64,000 bases of DNA from Bacteroidaceae bacterium (lineage in GTDB: Bacteria; Bacteroidota; Bacteroidia; Bacteroidales; Bacteroidaceae), in the NCBI GenBank assembly GCA_017615125.1, contig JAGAAS010000076.1, positions 62,001-126,000 of the forward strand, read 5' to 3'. Position numbers and translations under genes: made by a program. Every line of letters starts with the position of its first letter. Position 1 is the first letter of the stretch. The notes below the pieces were generated by a model, which was not told the origin of the DNA, did no database searches, and saw nothing but the letters and a program-made list of their open reading frames with translations. Positions 16,669 to 25,401 of the stretch are shown piece after piece.

Positions 16669-19600
16669 ATGAAAACATCGTTTTTGAAATGGATGACTGT
16701 CATTGCAGTTGTTTGCATGACATCGTCGGTTTGGGCCGATGGCGTGGATGTCACTGACAAGTTGGTCAATGCCGACGGCGAAGATCGAATGCAGGGATGG
16801 TCCGTTGACTTTACTATCGAAGATGGTTTCAAAGGTTACACATGGGCTAGCAACTCCCACACCGAACAGGCTTACCGGGACGAAGGCTATTGGGGTATGA
16901 AAAGCCGTATCTTTGAGCTATGGAACAGCAGCCAGATCATTCCTGGTCCTAATTCCATCCATCAGGATCTGGCAGGACTTCCTAACGGCACCTATGTCTT
17001 TGGTGCTTTCGCTTTGGGCGTACGCAGCGGATATGACGTCAGCAACCCTCAAGACTACCTTGAGTCACAAGGCGTCTATATGTTTGCCAATGCAGATGAA
17101 GCACCTGTCGCCACCAATGCTCCCTCTAGCACTTACAGTTGGGGACATGGACGAAAGGTTAATGTGGCCACCACAGTGACCGATGGTACCCTGCGCGTCG
17201 GCATGGGTCTGAAGGAGAACGCCACCGCTTTCTGGGCAGCCTTCGACAATGCTACTCTGTACTATTTCAAAGATGCAAGCGTTGAAGCAGCCTTAACAGA
17301 GATGCGCAAAATCGACGTTGATTTCGACAACACCGTTGTTGACTCCCTGAAAAAGTATTCTATGTCGGCCGAGTGCTATGCCGATCTTCTGTCAGCAGTC
17401 GCATTTGGTCAGGCAGCTACTCAGCTTGCTGAGTATGAAGCGGCCGATGACTCCATCCGCATATGCTGCATGCGAGCACGTCGTTCCATTTCTGATTTCA
17501 AGAAACTGACGGACCTCCTTTCAAAAGCCAAAGAAGTTGCCGCAGATAATTGGAGCGAAATGGTAAAAGAGCAGATTCGTCTTTTAAACATCTCTATTGA
17601 GAAAATAGAGAAAGAACTATTGAATCATGCCATTAGTTCTGATGATCTTGATAATTACATTTCAAAATTATCTTATGACATGGACATGGTACGGATAGAT
17701 CGGTTATGGGACGCAATAGACATGTTAGATCTCTTCCTTTTATTTCCCGAAGAAATATCAGAAGAAAACCCATGTTTTGGCATCACAGCTCATCCTGGAT
17801 TCGGTGATGGTCCAGGTCAATACTCTTTAGATTGGTTTGATAAATTAGAGTTTTTATTTGATGAAACCAACAATATGCTTGCTGATATTGAAATTGGCGT
17901 CATCTCTCCATCAGTTGGTTTCGCACAAATCACTAAAATTGAGAATGCGGTGGCAGATTGTATCAATTCGGCAAATCTTTATGTGACATTCCCGTATGAA
18001 TTAATCCTTATGCACGATGAGAATGACCCCAGCATTCCCTTTGAGTCAAATCATGCATGGGATTACCCCTTCTTTATGGACAATTATTATACAAAGGAAG
18101 GTTGGACAAACGGCGGAGAATGTCTTCATGTGGAGAGTCCAATAATTTATACGGAAGACGATATTGACGTCATTGAGATTTCTGTTATTAACTGCCTCCT
18201 AACACGTTATGCCACCACAAACGACGGCCCCTATTTCGGAATCCAAGAATTTTATCTTTTTGATGGTCAAGGGAACCGTGTAGAACTGACCGCAGCTGAT
18301 TTCCTCGTGAATCCCATTGACCCAACCTATCCAGAATCCAACCTCTGCGACAATAATCTTTCTACTCTTTGCCACTCCAGATGGAGTGCTGGGCAGATAG
18401 ACTATGGACCTCATAAGCTCACGATTACTCTTCCAGAACCTTTATCGAGTTTCAGATTTGTTTATGAAAACCAATGGAACTCTAACCGTATTATTGTAGC
18501 TCCTACTAAAGTATCCATCGTAGGTATGAGCAAAGTCAGGGGCAACCTCGCCACTGCAGTTTCTAATGCCTCTCAATACGGAACTACACCTGGTAAGGAT
18601 CCCGGCTTCTATGGCGAGCCTAACCCAGATTTCGCTGTAGCTCTTGAAAACGCACAGAAGGTACTGGCTGACCCCGAAAGCACCTCAGCCGACTACACCG
18701 CTGCTTATGAAGCACTAACCCTTCAGTTCGCCATCAATGCAGAGAAGACATTCAACCTACCTGAACCAGAAAAGGAATACACCATCAGTTGCAAGTATTC
18801 CGGTTATCTAAATAATCAAAACAAGATGAAGGCGCTCTCCGTCATGCAGGATTCTTTGGCCTGGTGGGAAGATGCAGACCCTGCCAACAAGTATCAGCAC
18901 TGGACTTTCGAACCGGCAGAGAACACCTATGGCGATGATGAAATATACTATTACATCAAGAATGTCCAAACAGGTAATTATTTAGGTACCTACCACAACG
19001 AGATGGGCTACGATGAAAACGGAAATCCCTTCTCTTGGAGTTCATCTTGGTATGTGAAGATGTCTGACGAACCCGTCGCATGGCGACTGAGCAATATTGG
19101 TTCCGGTCAGTTCAATCTCATCAACTATTGCTTGTTGAAGAATGAATGGCTGACGCTCCACACCGAAAACCACAACAATGGTTATGCCTCCTCCAACGTT
19201 ACTAATCATGTCGGAATTTATGGCGTCAGTGGTGCTTTGGTTTACTGGGGTGACCCGATGCCATACGGATATTCTTCATGGGCCATCAATGAGATGGAAG
19301 TACTGCCTATTTCCGTACTTATCGGCAACGACACAACAGACAAGTGCTACCACTTCTCAGCAGGCAGCAATATCTTCACCTTTACCGCCGATAAGGCTTG
19401 TGCTTTCACTAATTTCAAAATGCTGGACGAATGCTATCAAGAGATTGCCATCCAGATGAAGCAGACGGCCAACATCCTCACCGTTACCCTTCCCAAGACC
19501 TATGCCGACTTCTACTTTTCGTTTGACAATATCGAAGGTGTTCAGAATGTAACCATTGATATATCTACGGGTGAAAAATCGAAACTCGACCTCCTGCAAG

Positions 19601-20364
19601 AGGCTTACAATGCTGTCGACAAGAGATTTGTGGAGGGCACCGATGTGGGTTGCGTCAAGGACCTCAGTGCCTTCAGGAAGGCTATGGCTAATGCCGAAGT
19701 GCTGTTGGAAAACGGTGGAACGGATGATGAAATAGTTGCTGCTATCGCAGCCATTGATGCTGCTGTTGAGGAACTCGAGGTGATTCAGCCCCAAGCCGGC
19801 AAACGCTATTTTATCATTGCTGCTTATTCTGGCAATTATGACAACTTCGGTGGCGATGTCGCCATCTGCTACTTCAGCTCTATCAGCAAACCTGGATGGA
19901 CATTTATTAATAAGAATAGCGACGACTTCGTCTGGGAATTCGTTCCTGCTGAATCAGAGGGGCTGTGGTACCTCAAGAACGTAACCTCCGGACTCTTCTT
20001 AGGCAGCAAGGATAATAATGGTAAAGTCGTGATGTCTGAGATAGGTGTTCCCTACGAGGTGCTGAGTGCTTTCGGTGGATCAATTAACCTCCACTGCCTT
20101 GCCGAAGGCAATGATGCCTCTTGGACCATTCATCAAAACGGTTGGAACTGGAACCAAAGTTTTAACGGGCTGATATACTGGGAGGATTGTGAACAGTCTC
20201 GCTGGTTTATCCGCGAATACAACGACGATGTCAGCGTCGAGTCACTTATGACCGATCCTATTTCAGTTCAGCAGGAAGGCATCTTCGATCTCTTTGGCCG
20301 TCGCGTAGCAGCACCAGAGAAGGGACTCTACATCGTAGGCGGAAAGAAGGTCCTCTATAAATAA
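16669..20364 (+). CDS. Large secreted multidomain carbohydrate-binding-type protein with sorting tail
   Basis: Start at ATG 16669 (MKTSFLKWMTVIAVVCMTSS, signal peptide ending VWA); upstream in-frame codons would overlap the lipoprotein gene. 1231 residues. The N-terminal about 200 residues form a beta-sandwich (DLAGLPNGTYVFGAFALG, LRVGMGLKENATAFWAAFDN). Helical stretches follow, then a discoidin-like region (NLCDNNLSTLCHSRWSAGQI followed by DYGPHKLTITLPEP). FIVAR-like helical segments (LLQEAYNAVDKRFVEG ... AAIAAIDAAVEEL) and repeated modules with YYIKNVQTGNYLGTYHNEMG and WYLKNVTSGLFLGSKDNNG come next. The tail is FDLFGRRV ... GLYIVGGKKVLYK. A strong terminator follows. Organisation resembles the 2737-residue protein at 42-50 kb. 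Probably surface-attached glycan binder; no catalytic motif found. Confidence 0.75.
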   Translation: MKTSFLKWMTVIAVVCMTSSVWADGVDVTDKLVNADGEDRMQGWSVDFTIEDGFKGYTWASNSHTEQAYRDEGYWGMKSRIFELWNSSQIIPGPNSIHQDLAGLPNGTYVFGAFALGVRSGYDVSNPQDYLESQGVYMFANADEAPVATNAPSSTYSWGHGRKVNVATTVTDGTLRVGMGLKENATAFWAAFDNATLYYFKDASVEAALTEMRKIDVDFDNTVVDSLKKYSMSAECYADLLSAVAFGQAATQLAEYEAADDSIRICCMRARRSISDFKKLTDLLSKAKEVAADNWSEMVKEQIRLLNISIEKIEKELLNHAISSDDLDNYISKLSYDMDMVRIDRLWDAIDMLDLFLLFPEEISEENPCFGITAHPGFGDGPGQYSLDWFDKLEFLFDETNNMLADIEIGVISPSVGFAQITKIENAVADCINSANLYVTFPYELILMHDENDPSIPFESNHAWDYPFFMDNYYTKEGWTNGGECLHVESPIIYTEDDIDVIEISVINCLLTRYATTNDGPYFGIQEFYLFDGQGNRVELTAADFLVNPIDPTYPESNLCDNNLSTLCHSRWSAGQIDYGPHKLTITLPEPLSSFRFVYENQWNSNRIIVAPTKVSIVGMSKVRGNLATAVSNASQYGTTPGKDPGFYGEPNPDFAVALENAQKVLADPESTSADYTAAYEALTLQFAINAEKTFNLPEPEKEYTISCKYSGYLNNQNKMKALSVMQDSLAWWEDADPANKYQHWTFEPAENTYGDDEIYYYIKNVQTGNYLGTYHNEMGYDENGNPFSWSSSWYVKMSDEPVAWRLSNIGSGQFNLINYCLLKNEWLTLHTENHNNGYASSNVTNHVGIYGVSGALVYWGDPMPYGYSSWAINEMEVLPISVLIGNDTTDKCYHFSAGSNIFTFTADKACAFTNFKMLDECYQEIAIQMKQTANILTVTLPKTYADFYFSFDNIEGVQNVTIDISTGEKSKLDLLQEAYNAVDKRFVEGTDVGCVKDLSAFRKAMANAEVLLENGGTDDEIVAAIAAIDAAVEELEVIQPQAGKRYFIIAAYSGNYDNFGGDVAICYFSSISKPGWTFINKNSDDFVWEFVPAESEGLWYLKNVTSGLFLGSKDNNGKVVMSEIGVPYEVLSAFGGSINLHCLAEGNDASWTIHQNGWNWNQSFNGLIYWEDCEQSRWFIREYNDDVSVESLMTDPISVQQEGIFDLFGRRVAAPEKGLYIVGGKKVLYK

Positions 20365-20377
20365 TCTTACAAAGCAC

Positions 20378-20428
20378 GTCTTCGGGAGCTCATGCACAGT
20401 ATGGGTTCCCGAAGACTTTATTTGTTTG
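20378..20428 (+). terminator. Rho-independent terminator
   Basis: GTCTTCGGGA pairs perfectly with TCCCGAAGAC (20378-20387 with 20407-20416), then a T-rich tract TTTATTTGTTT. It separates the 1231-residue protein gene from the GH2 gene 10 bases later. Confidence 0.85.
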
Positions 20429-20438
20429 ACTAACGCTC

Positions 20439-23400
20439 ATGAGAAAGATATCCTATCTCTTTCTGTCGTTCTTCATAGTCTGTCTTGCAAGCTGTGACAA
20501 GAATGACATAGACCTGAGCGGTGAATGGCGCTTTGCCACTGACCCCGATGATATTGGTGTCAAGGAGGCATGGTTCAACTTCACCCTCGATGACCATGTG
20601 ACCCTTCCTGGTTCCATGCTCACCAATGGCAAGGGAAATGCCGTGGACCTTAATACTCCATGGATTGGGAACATTAATGACCGTTCTCTTTGGCGTGATA
20701 GTTTATATGCGCCGTATCGTACCGCTGAGAACTTCAAGATTCCCAGCTGGCTCCAGCCAAAGCTTTATTATCGGGGAATCGCATGGTACCAGCGCGAGAT
20801 TAATGTACCTCAGAAAGTGAATGATAGTTTCGTGCGTCTATTCTTTGAACGCGTACATTGGCATTCAACCATTTGGGTGGATGGAGAACAAGTAGGCAAA
20901 GCTGATGCATTGAGCGCCCCTCAGGTGTTTGACCTTACAGGTCGCCTTACCCCTGGAAAACACACTCTCACTATGCGAATAAGCAATGAAGTGGGGGATA
21001 TTGACCCTGGAATCAATGCGCATAGTATCTCTGACCACACGCAAGGCAATTGGAATGGCATTGTCGGACGTATGGAACTCGAAATCAAACCGAAAACGGC
21101 CATCACCCACGTGGATCTCTATCCCTCTGCCGAACAGCAGAAGGTGGATGTTGTAGCAGAGGTATGGTCTGCAGCCGATTGCGATGAAACGATTCTCTTG
21201 CGTGTCGGCAAGGACAACCAGAAGGTAAACTGCCACCTCAACAAGGGCATGAATATCGTCAAGGGCACTGTAGAGATGTCCTCCAAGGTGAAGGAGTGGG
21301 ATGAGTTCTCTCCCACACTCTACAAGTTACAGTATGCCCTTGCCGAGAGCAAAAACAAGGGCGAGATCACCTTCGGTTTCCGTAAACTGGCCAACGAGGG
21401 CGGCGTGCTCTGCATGAACGGCCATCCAGTCTTCATGCGTGGTACCCTCCATTGCGGTACCTTCCCCTACACGGGCTATCCTGCCACCGACAAGAAAGAA
21501 TGGTTGCGCGAACTGAAGATCTGCAAAGCCTATGGACTCAACCATATCCGTTTCCACTCCTGGTGTCCTCCCGAAGCTGCCTTTGAAGCTGCTGACGAAC
21601 TCGGCATGTATCTTCAGATAGAGTGTTCAGCCTGGTGCTACACACTTGGAAGCGGGAACCCCACAGATACCTTCCTCATTGAGGAATCAAAGCGTATCGT
21701 GCATGAATTCGGGAATCATCCATCGTTCTGCTTCATGGCTTACGGCAATGAGCCTAGCGGTCCGCACTATGTAGATTATCTTACTCAATTCGTTAACTAT
21801 TGGAAGCAGTCCGACCCCCGTCGTCTCTATGTAGCAGCAGCAGGGTGGCCTAACATTCCCGAAAGTGATTATTACAGTGATCCCGCGCCTCGTATCCAAT
21901 CATGGGGTGGCGGTCTGAAGTCTATCATCAATGCCAAGGTACCTTCGACTGCCTACGACTGGTTGAGCTATACCTCTCGCTTCGCTGACAAGCCCATGAT
22001 CAGTCATGAAATCGGGCAGTGGTGCGTCTACCCGAATTTCCACGAAATAGAAAAATACACGGGAGTCTATAAGGCTCGCAACTTCGAAATCTTCCATGAT
22101 TTTCTGACAAACCATGGCATGGCCGAACTCGCTGACGACTTCCTCTATGCCTCTGGACGGCTACAGACTCTCTGTTACAAGGCCGACATCGAAGCAGCGC
22201 TTCGCACGAAGGATTTCGGTGGCTTCCAGCTGCTGGGCATCAACGACTTCTCTGGGCAGGGCACTGCCCTTGTGGGACCGCTTGATGCCTTCTGGGATGA
22301 CAAGGGGTACACCGATGCCGCTGAATACCGCCGTTTCTGCAACTCCTTCGTGCCATTGGCACGCATGGACAAACTGATCTTCCTGAACGACGAACCCTTC
22401 AAGGCAGGCATCGAACTGGCCAACTACAAAAAACCAATGACCAACAAGACTGTGCGCTGGAACCTTCACGACAAGGCTGGGAAAACCATTCAGGAGGGTA
22501 CATTCAACCTACTGAATATCCCCATCGGCAACTGTATGAAGGTCGGAGACGTACAATGCGACCTCAGTGCCATCTCCACACCTACTGTGCTGGAATTTGA
22601 AGTAGCTGTCGATGGCTACGTGAACAGTTGGAACGTATGGGTCTATCCTTCACAGCAGCACCCAGAGTGCGGATCCGTACTTATTGCCGATGAACTCAAC
22701 GACTCCGTACTCCAGCAGTTGGAGGAAGGTGCCAATGTGCTCCTCTCTATTCGGAAAGGCAAGCTGAGTAGAACAGCAGGCGGTAACATCAAGGTGGGCT
22801 TCTCCAGCATCTTCTGGAACACTGCCTGGAGTGGCAAACAACCGCCCCATACTTTAGGTATCCTCTGCGATCCTACACATCCAGCGCTGGCACAGTTCCC
22901 CACAGAGGGTTTCAGTGACTATCAATGGCAAGATGCCATGAGCCACGCACAGGCTGTGCGGCTTGACATCTTCGAGACACCACTTACTCCTGTGGTCCGC
23001 ATCATCGACGACTGGTTTACAGCCCGTCCCATCGCCATGTTCTTTGAGTGTCGGGTGGGCAAGGGCAAACTGCTGGTCAGCGGCGTTGACTTCTTCGACG
23101 ACATGGAGAACCGTGTGGTTGGACGGCAGCTGCTCAGCAGCCTCCTCGACTATATGAACAGTGCCGACTTTGAACCCAAGGCCACGCTCACCGACCATGA
23201 CATTGCCACGCTTACCCAGTGCCATAGCGGCATGAGGCCATTCACTTTCAGCGAAAAGGAAACCGCCAATGCTCTGGCAATCATTGTCCCTGGTGGCAAA
23301 CTGGAAGAATACGGCAACAACGATTACTCACCTGCCTCTGACGCAACCTACCTGCGCGATGGCTACAGCTATGCCGTGGATTGCAAGGGGGACTGGCTCG

Positions 23401-23699
23401 ACGATACAGGCAGCTATTGGTATGGCTACGACATGACACTCAACATCTGGGTGTCTGAACGAAGTGCCATGCGCCTAAAGGTGACTTTCGGCGATCCCAA
23501 CGAAGCAGACCGCTTGGGAAGCCTCATCTGCGAAGGCAAGCCAGCTGTCCAGCTGGGTAATCACGTCTTGGAGAAGACCTTATCATTCTACATTACTCCA
23601 GCGGACTGCCGCGATGGGGTAATCACCCTGGAGTCCCATTGTGAAAGCGGCCCCAACCTGATGATCAAGAAAGTGGTTCTCGAAAAATGTGATGACTAA
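20439..23699 (+). CDS. Glycoside hydrolase family 2 lipoprotein
   Basis: 1086 residues; the signal peptide ends in LASC (lipobox), so probably a lipoprotein. The GH2 sugar-binding domain (ISWELL-type start DLSGEWRFATDP, then GIAWYQREINVP, FFERVHWHSTIWVDGEQVG), the immunoglobulin-like domain and the TIM barrel (FMRGTLHCGTFPYTGYPATD, LNHIRFHSWCPPEAAFEAAD) are in normal order. Acid/base is Glu438 in AYGNEPSG and nucleophile is Glu524 in SHEIGQW. An extra C-terminal region of over 400 residues follows the barrel. Specificity (beta-galactosidase, glucuronidase, mannosidase or other) cannot be read from sequence. The gene at 28738 is a paralog sharing EIEKYTG and NHIRFHSWCPPE, with MFS and DUF5107 genes between them. 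Confidence 0.85.
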   Translation: MRKISYLFLSFFIVCLASCDKNDIDLSGEWRFATDPDDIGVKEAWFNFTLDDHVTLPGSMLTNGKGNAVDLNTPWIGNINDRSLWRDSLYAPYRTAENFKIPSWLQPKLYYRGIAWYQREINVPQKVNDSFVRLFFERVHWHSTIWVDGEQVGKADALSAPQVFDLTGRLTPGKHTLTMRISNEVGDIDPGINAHSISDHTQGNWNGIVGRMELEIKPKTAITHVDLYPSAEQQKVDVVAEVWSAADCDETILLRVGKDNQKVNCHLNKGMNIVKGTVEMSSKVKEWDEFSPTLYKLQYALAESKNKGEITFGFRKLANEGGVLCMNGHPVFMRGTLHCGTFPYTGYPATDKKEWLRELKICKAYGLNHIRFHSWCPPEAAFEAADELGMYLQIECSAWCYTLGSGNPTDTFLIEESKRIVHEFGNHPSFCFMAYGNEPSGPHYVDYLTQFVNYWKQSDPRRLYVAAAGWPNIPESDYYSDPAPRIQSWGGGLKSIINAKVPSTAYDWLSYTSRFADKPMISHEIGQWCVYPNFHEIEKYTGVYKARNFEIFHDFLTNHGMAELADDFLYASGRLQTLCYKADIEAALRTKDFGGFQLLGINDFSGQGTALVGPLDAFWDDKGYTDAAEYRRFCNSFVPLARMDKLIFLNDEPFKAGIELANYKKPMTNKTVRWNLHDKAGKTIQEGTFNLLNIPIGNCMKVGDVQCDLSAISTPTVLEFEVAVDGYVNSWNVWVYPSQQHPECGSVLIADELNDSVLQQLEEGANVLLSIRKGKLSRTAGGNIKVGFSSIFWNTAWSGKQPPHTLGILCDPTHPALAQFPTEGFSDYQWQDAMSHAQAVRLDIFETPLTPVVRIIDDWFTARPIAMFFECRVGKGKLLVSGVDFFDDMENRVVGRQLLSSLLDYMNSADFEPKATLTDHDIATLTQCHSGMRPFTFSEKETANALAIIVPGGKLEEYGNNDYSPASDATYLRDGYSYAVDCKGDWLDDTGSYWYGYDMTLNIWVSERSAMRLKVTFGDPNEADRLGSLICEGKPAVQLGNHVLEKTLSFYITPADCRDGVITLESHCESGPNLMIKKVVLEKCDD

Positions 23700-23713
23700 A
23701 GCTAATAATAACT

Positions 23714-23861
23714 AAGGCTAACCGCTCCGCTACTAAAGCTAATCTGGCTTTGTTCTACACGATAGCTTTGCAGATGGAAGGCCTAACCGCGGAAATTTCA
23801 TCCAGAGTTGGCTTTGCAGAAGTTGGTTTGCCTTAATAAGCCCGAAATGCTGGTTAGCCTT
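23714..23861. repeat. Intergenic segment bounded by 10-bp inverted repeats
   Basis: AAGGCTAACC at 23714-23723 is matched by GGTTAGCCTT at 23852-23861, bounding about 148 bp. The segment also has several CTAA and GGCTTTG repeats. It could be a small structured RNA, a miniature element or a terminator region. Apart from the -7 box, the rest of the 23700-24105 gap shows no gene. Confidence 0.35.
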
Positions 23862-23911
23862 ATTGAAGTACTTATTTGTTAATAAAGAGCAACATCAATC
23901 AAAAAAAATCA

Positions 23912-23919
23912 TATCTTTG
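23912..23919 (+). promoter_or_regulatory. -7 box for the MFS / DUF5107 / GH2 operon
   Basis: TATCTTTG fits TAnnTTTG, about 190 bases before the MFS start. A -33 TTG at the usual distance is not seen. The implied leader is long and contains no recognised riboswitch. Confidence 0.4.
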
Positions 23920-24105
23920 CAATCATTTGATGAGTTTAACGTGTAAAGTATAAAGTTTAACGTCAAGGTATGAAAACCACAGACATACAGCCGTCACTGT
24001 CCACCAGTACGTTGACGTCGTCTTCGTATGTCACTCGGCTTTGCCTAAGCAATCTTAGCTCTGCGCTCGCGACTCCATCCGTTAAACATTAAACATTTTT
24101 TAAAA

Positions 24106-25395
24106 ATGACACAATCTTCCAAAAAGCCCTCGCTCTATTTCATCTGTACGGTTGCTGCCCTCGGCGGACTGTTGTTCGGTTACGACTGGGTGGTGATCGG
24201 AGGGGCGAAGCCTTTTTATGAGGCGTTCTTCGGCATTGCCGACAATCCCGTGATGCAAGGCATCGCCATGACAACCGCTAACATAGGTTGCCTGTTGGGT
24301 GCCATGCTGGCTGGTGCGCTTGCCGACCGATACGGCCGCAGACCTCTGCTAATCATGGCTGCCGTGCTGTTCCTCACCTCGGCGCTCGCCACGGGTGCCT
24401 TCAATGACTTCACTGCCTTCAACATTGCCCGTCTGTGGGGCGGCATCGGAATCGGCCTGGCCTCAGCGCTCTCACCCATGTACATTGCTGAGGTGGCCCC
24501 CGCAGACAAGCGCGGCAAGCTGGTGAGTCTGAACCAGATGACCATCGTGCTCGGCATCCTCGCCGCACAGATCGTCAATATGCTCCTTGCCCACGACACT
24601 ACCGACGCATCGGCCATCGCTTCTTCTTGGAATGGGCTATGGGGATGGCGCTGGATGTTCTGGGCCGAGAGCGTACCGGCAGCAACGTTCCTCATCCTGA
24701 GTTTCCTCATCCCAGAGAGCCCGCGTTACCTCGCCATGAAGGCAGAGTCGACAAAGGAACAGAAGGGTACGCGTCTAGCCGGCCTGAGCGAGCTGTTCAC
24801 AAAGAAATATTCGCGGGTGCTGGTGCTGGGATTAGTCATTGCCGTCTTCCAGCAGTGGTGTGGTACCAACGTCATCTTCAACTACGCGCAGGAAATCTTC
24901 GTGGCGGCCGGTTTCGACGTGAACATGATGTTCATCAACATCGTCATCACGGGCATCGCCAACGTTGCCTTCACGTTCGTTGCCATCTTCACTGTCGAAC
25001 GTTGGGGACGCCGCCGTCTGATGCTCATCGGAGCGGGAGGGCTCGGGCTCATCTACCTCACGCTCGGCTTCTGTTACTACATGCATGTCACAGGGTTCTT
25101 AATGGTGCTACTCGTGGTGCTTGCCATCAGCTGCTACGCCATGACACTGGGTCCCATCACCTGGGTGCTCCTCAGCGAGATATTCCCCGACCGCATCCGT
25201 GGCATAGCCATGGCTGTCTGCACTTTCGCGCTCTGGACAGGCTGCTGCACTCTTTCGTTCACGTTTCCCTCGCTGAACAGAGCTCTTGGCACGTACGGCA
25301 CGTTCTGGATCTACAGCGGCGTCTGCCTATGCAGTTTCCTCTACCTGCTCCGATACTGTCCCGAGACGAAAGGCAAGCGGCTTGAGGAGAAATAG
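24106..25395 (+). CDS. Sugar-porter family MFS transporter
   Basis: 429 residues with about 12 hydrophobic segments, inner membrane. Sugar-porter signatures are all present: LFGYDWVVIGG in helix 1, GALADRYGRRPLL between helices 2 and 3, PESPRYLAMK after helix 6, QQWCGTNVIFNYAQEIF in helix 7, VERWGRRRLMLIG between helices 8 and 9, and the terminal PETKGKRLEE. These proteins (XylE, GalP relatives) move hexoses or pentoses with a cation. Six bases separate its stop from the first possible start of the DUF5107 gene and the second GH2 gene follows, so it likely imports the monosaccharide or small product these proteins release. The exact sugar is not readable. Confidence 0.9.
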   Translation: MTQSSKKPSLYFICTVAALGGLLFGYDWVVIGGAKPFYEAFFGIADNPVMQGIAMTTANIGCLLGAMLAGALADRYGRRPLLIMAAVLFLTSALATGAFNDFTAFNIARLWGGIGIGLASALSPMYIAEVAPADKRGKLVSLNQMTIVLGILAAQIVNMLLAHDTTDASAIASSWNGLWGWRWMFWAESVPAATFLILSFLIPESPRYLAMKAESTKEQKGTRLAGLSELFTKKYSRVLVLGLVIAVFQQWCGTNVIFNYAQEIFVAAGFDVNMMFINIVITGIANVAFTFVAIFTVERWGRRRLMLIGAGGLGLIYLTLGFCYYMHVTGFLMVLLVVLAISCYAMTLGPITWVLLSEIFPDRIRGIAMAVCTFALWTGCCTLSFTFPSLNRALGTYGTFWIYSGVCLCSFLYLLRYCPETKGKRLEEK

Positions 25396-25401
25396 TTAAC
25401 A

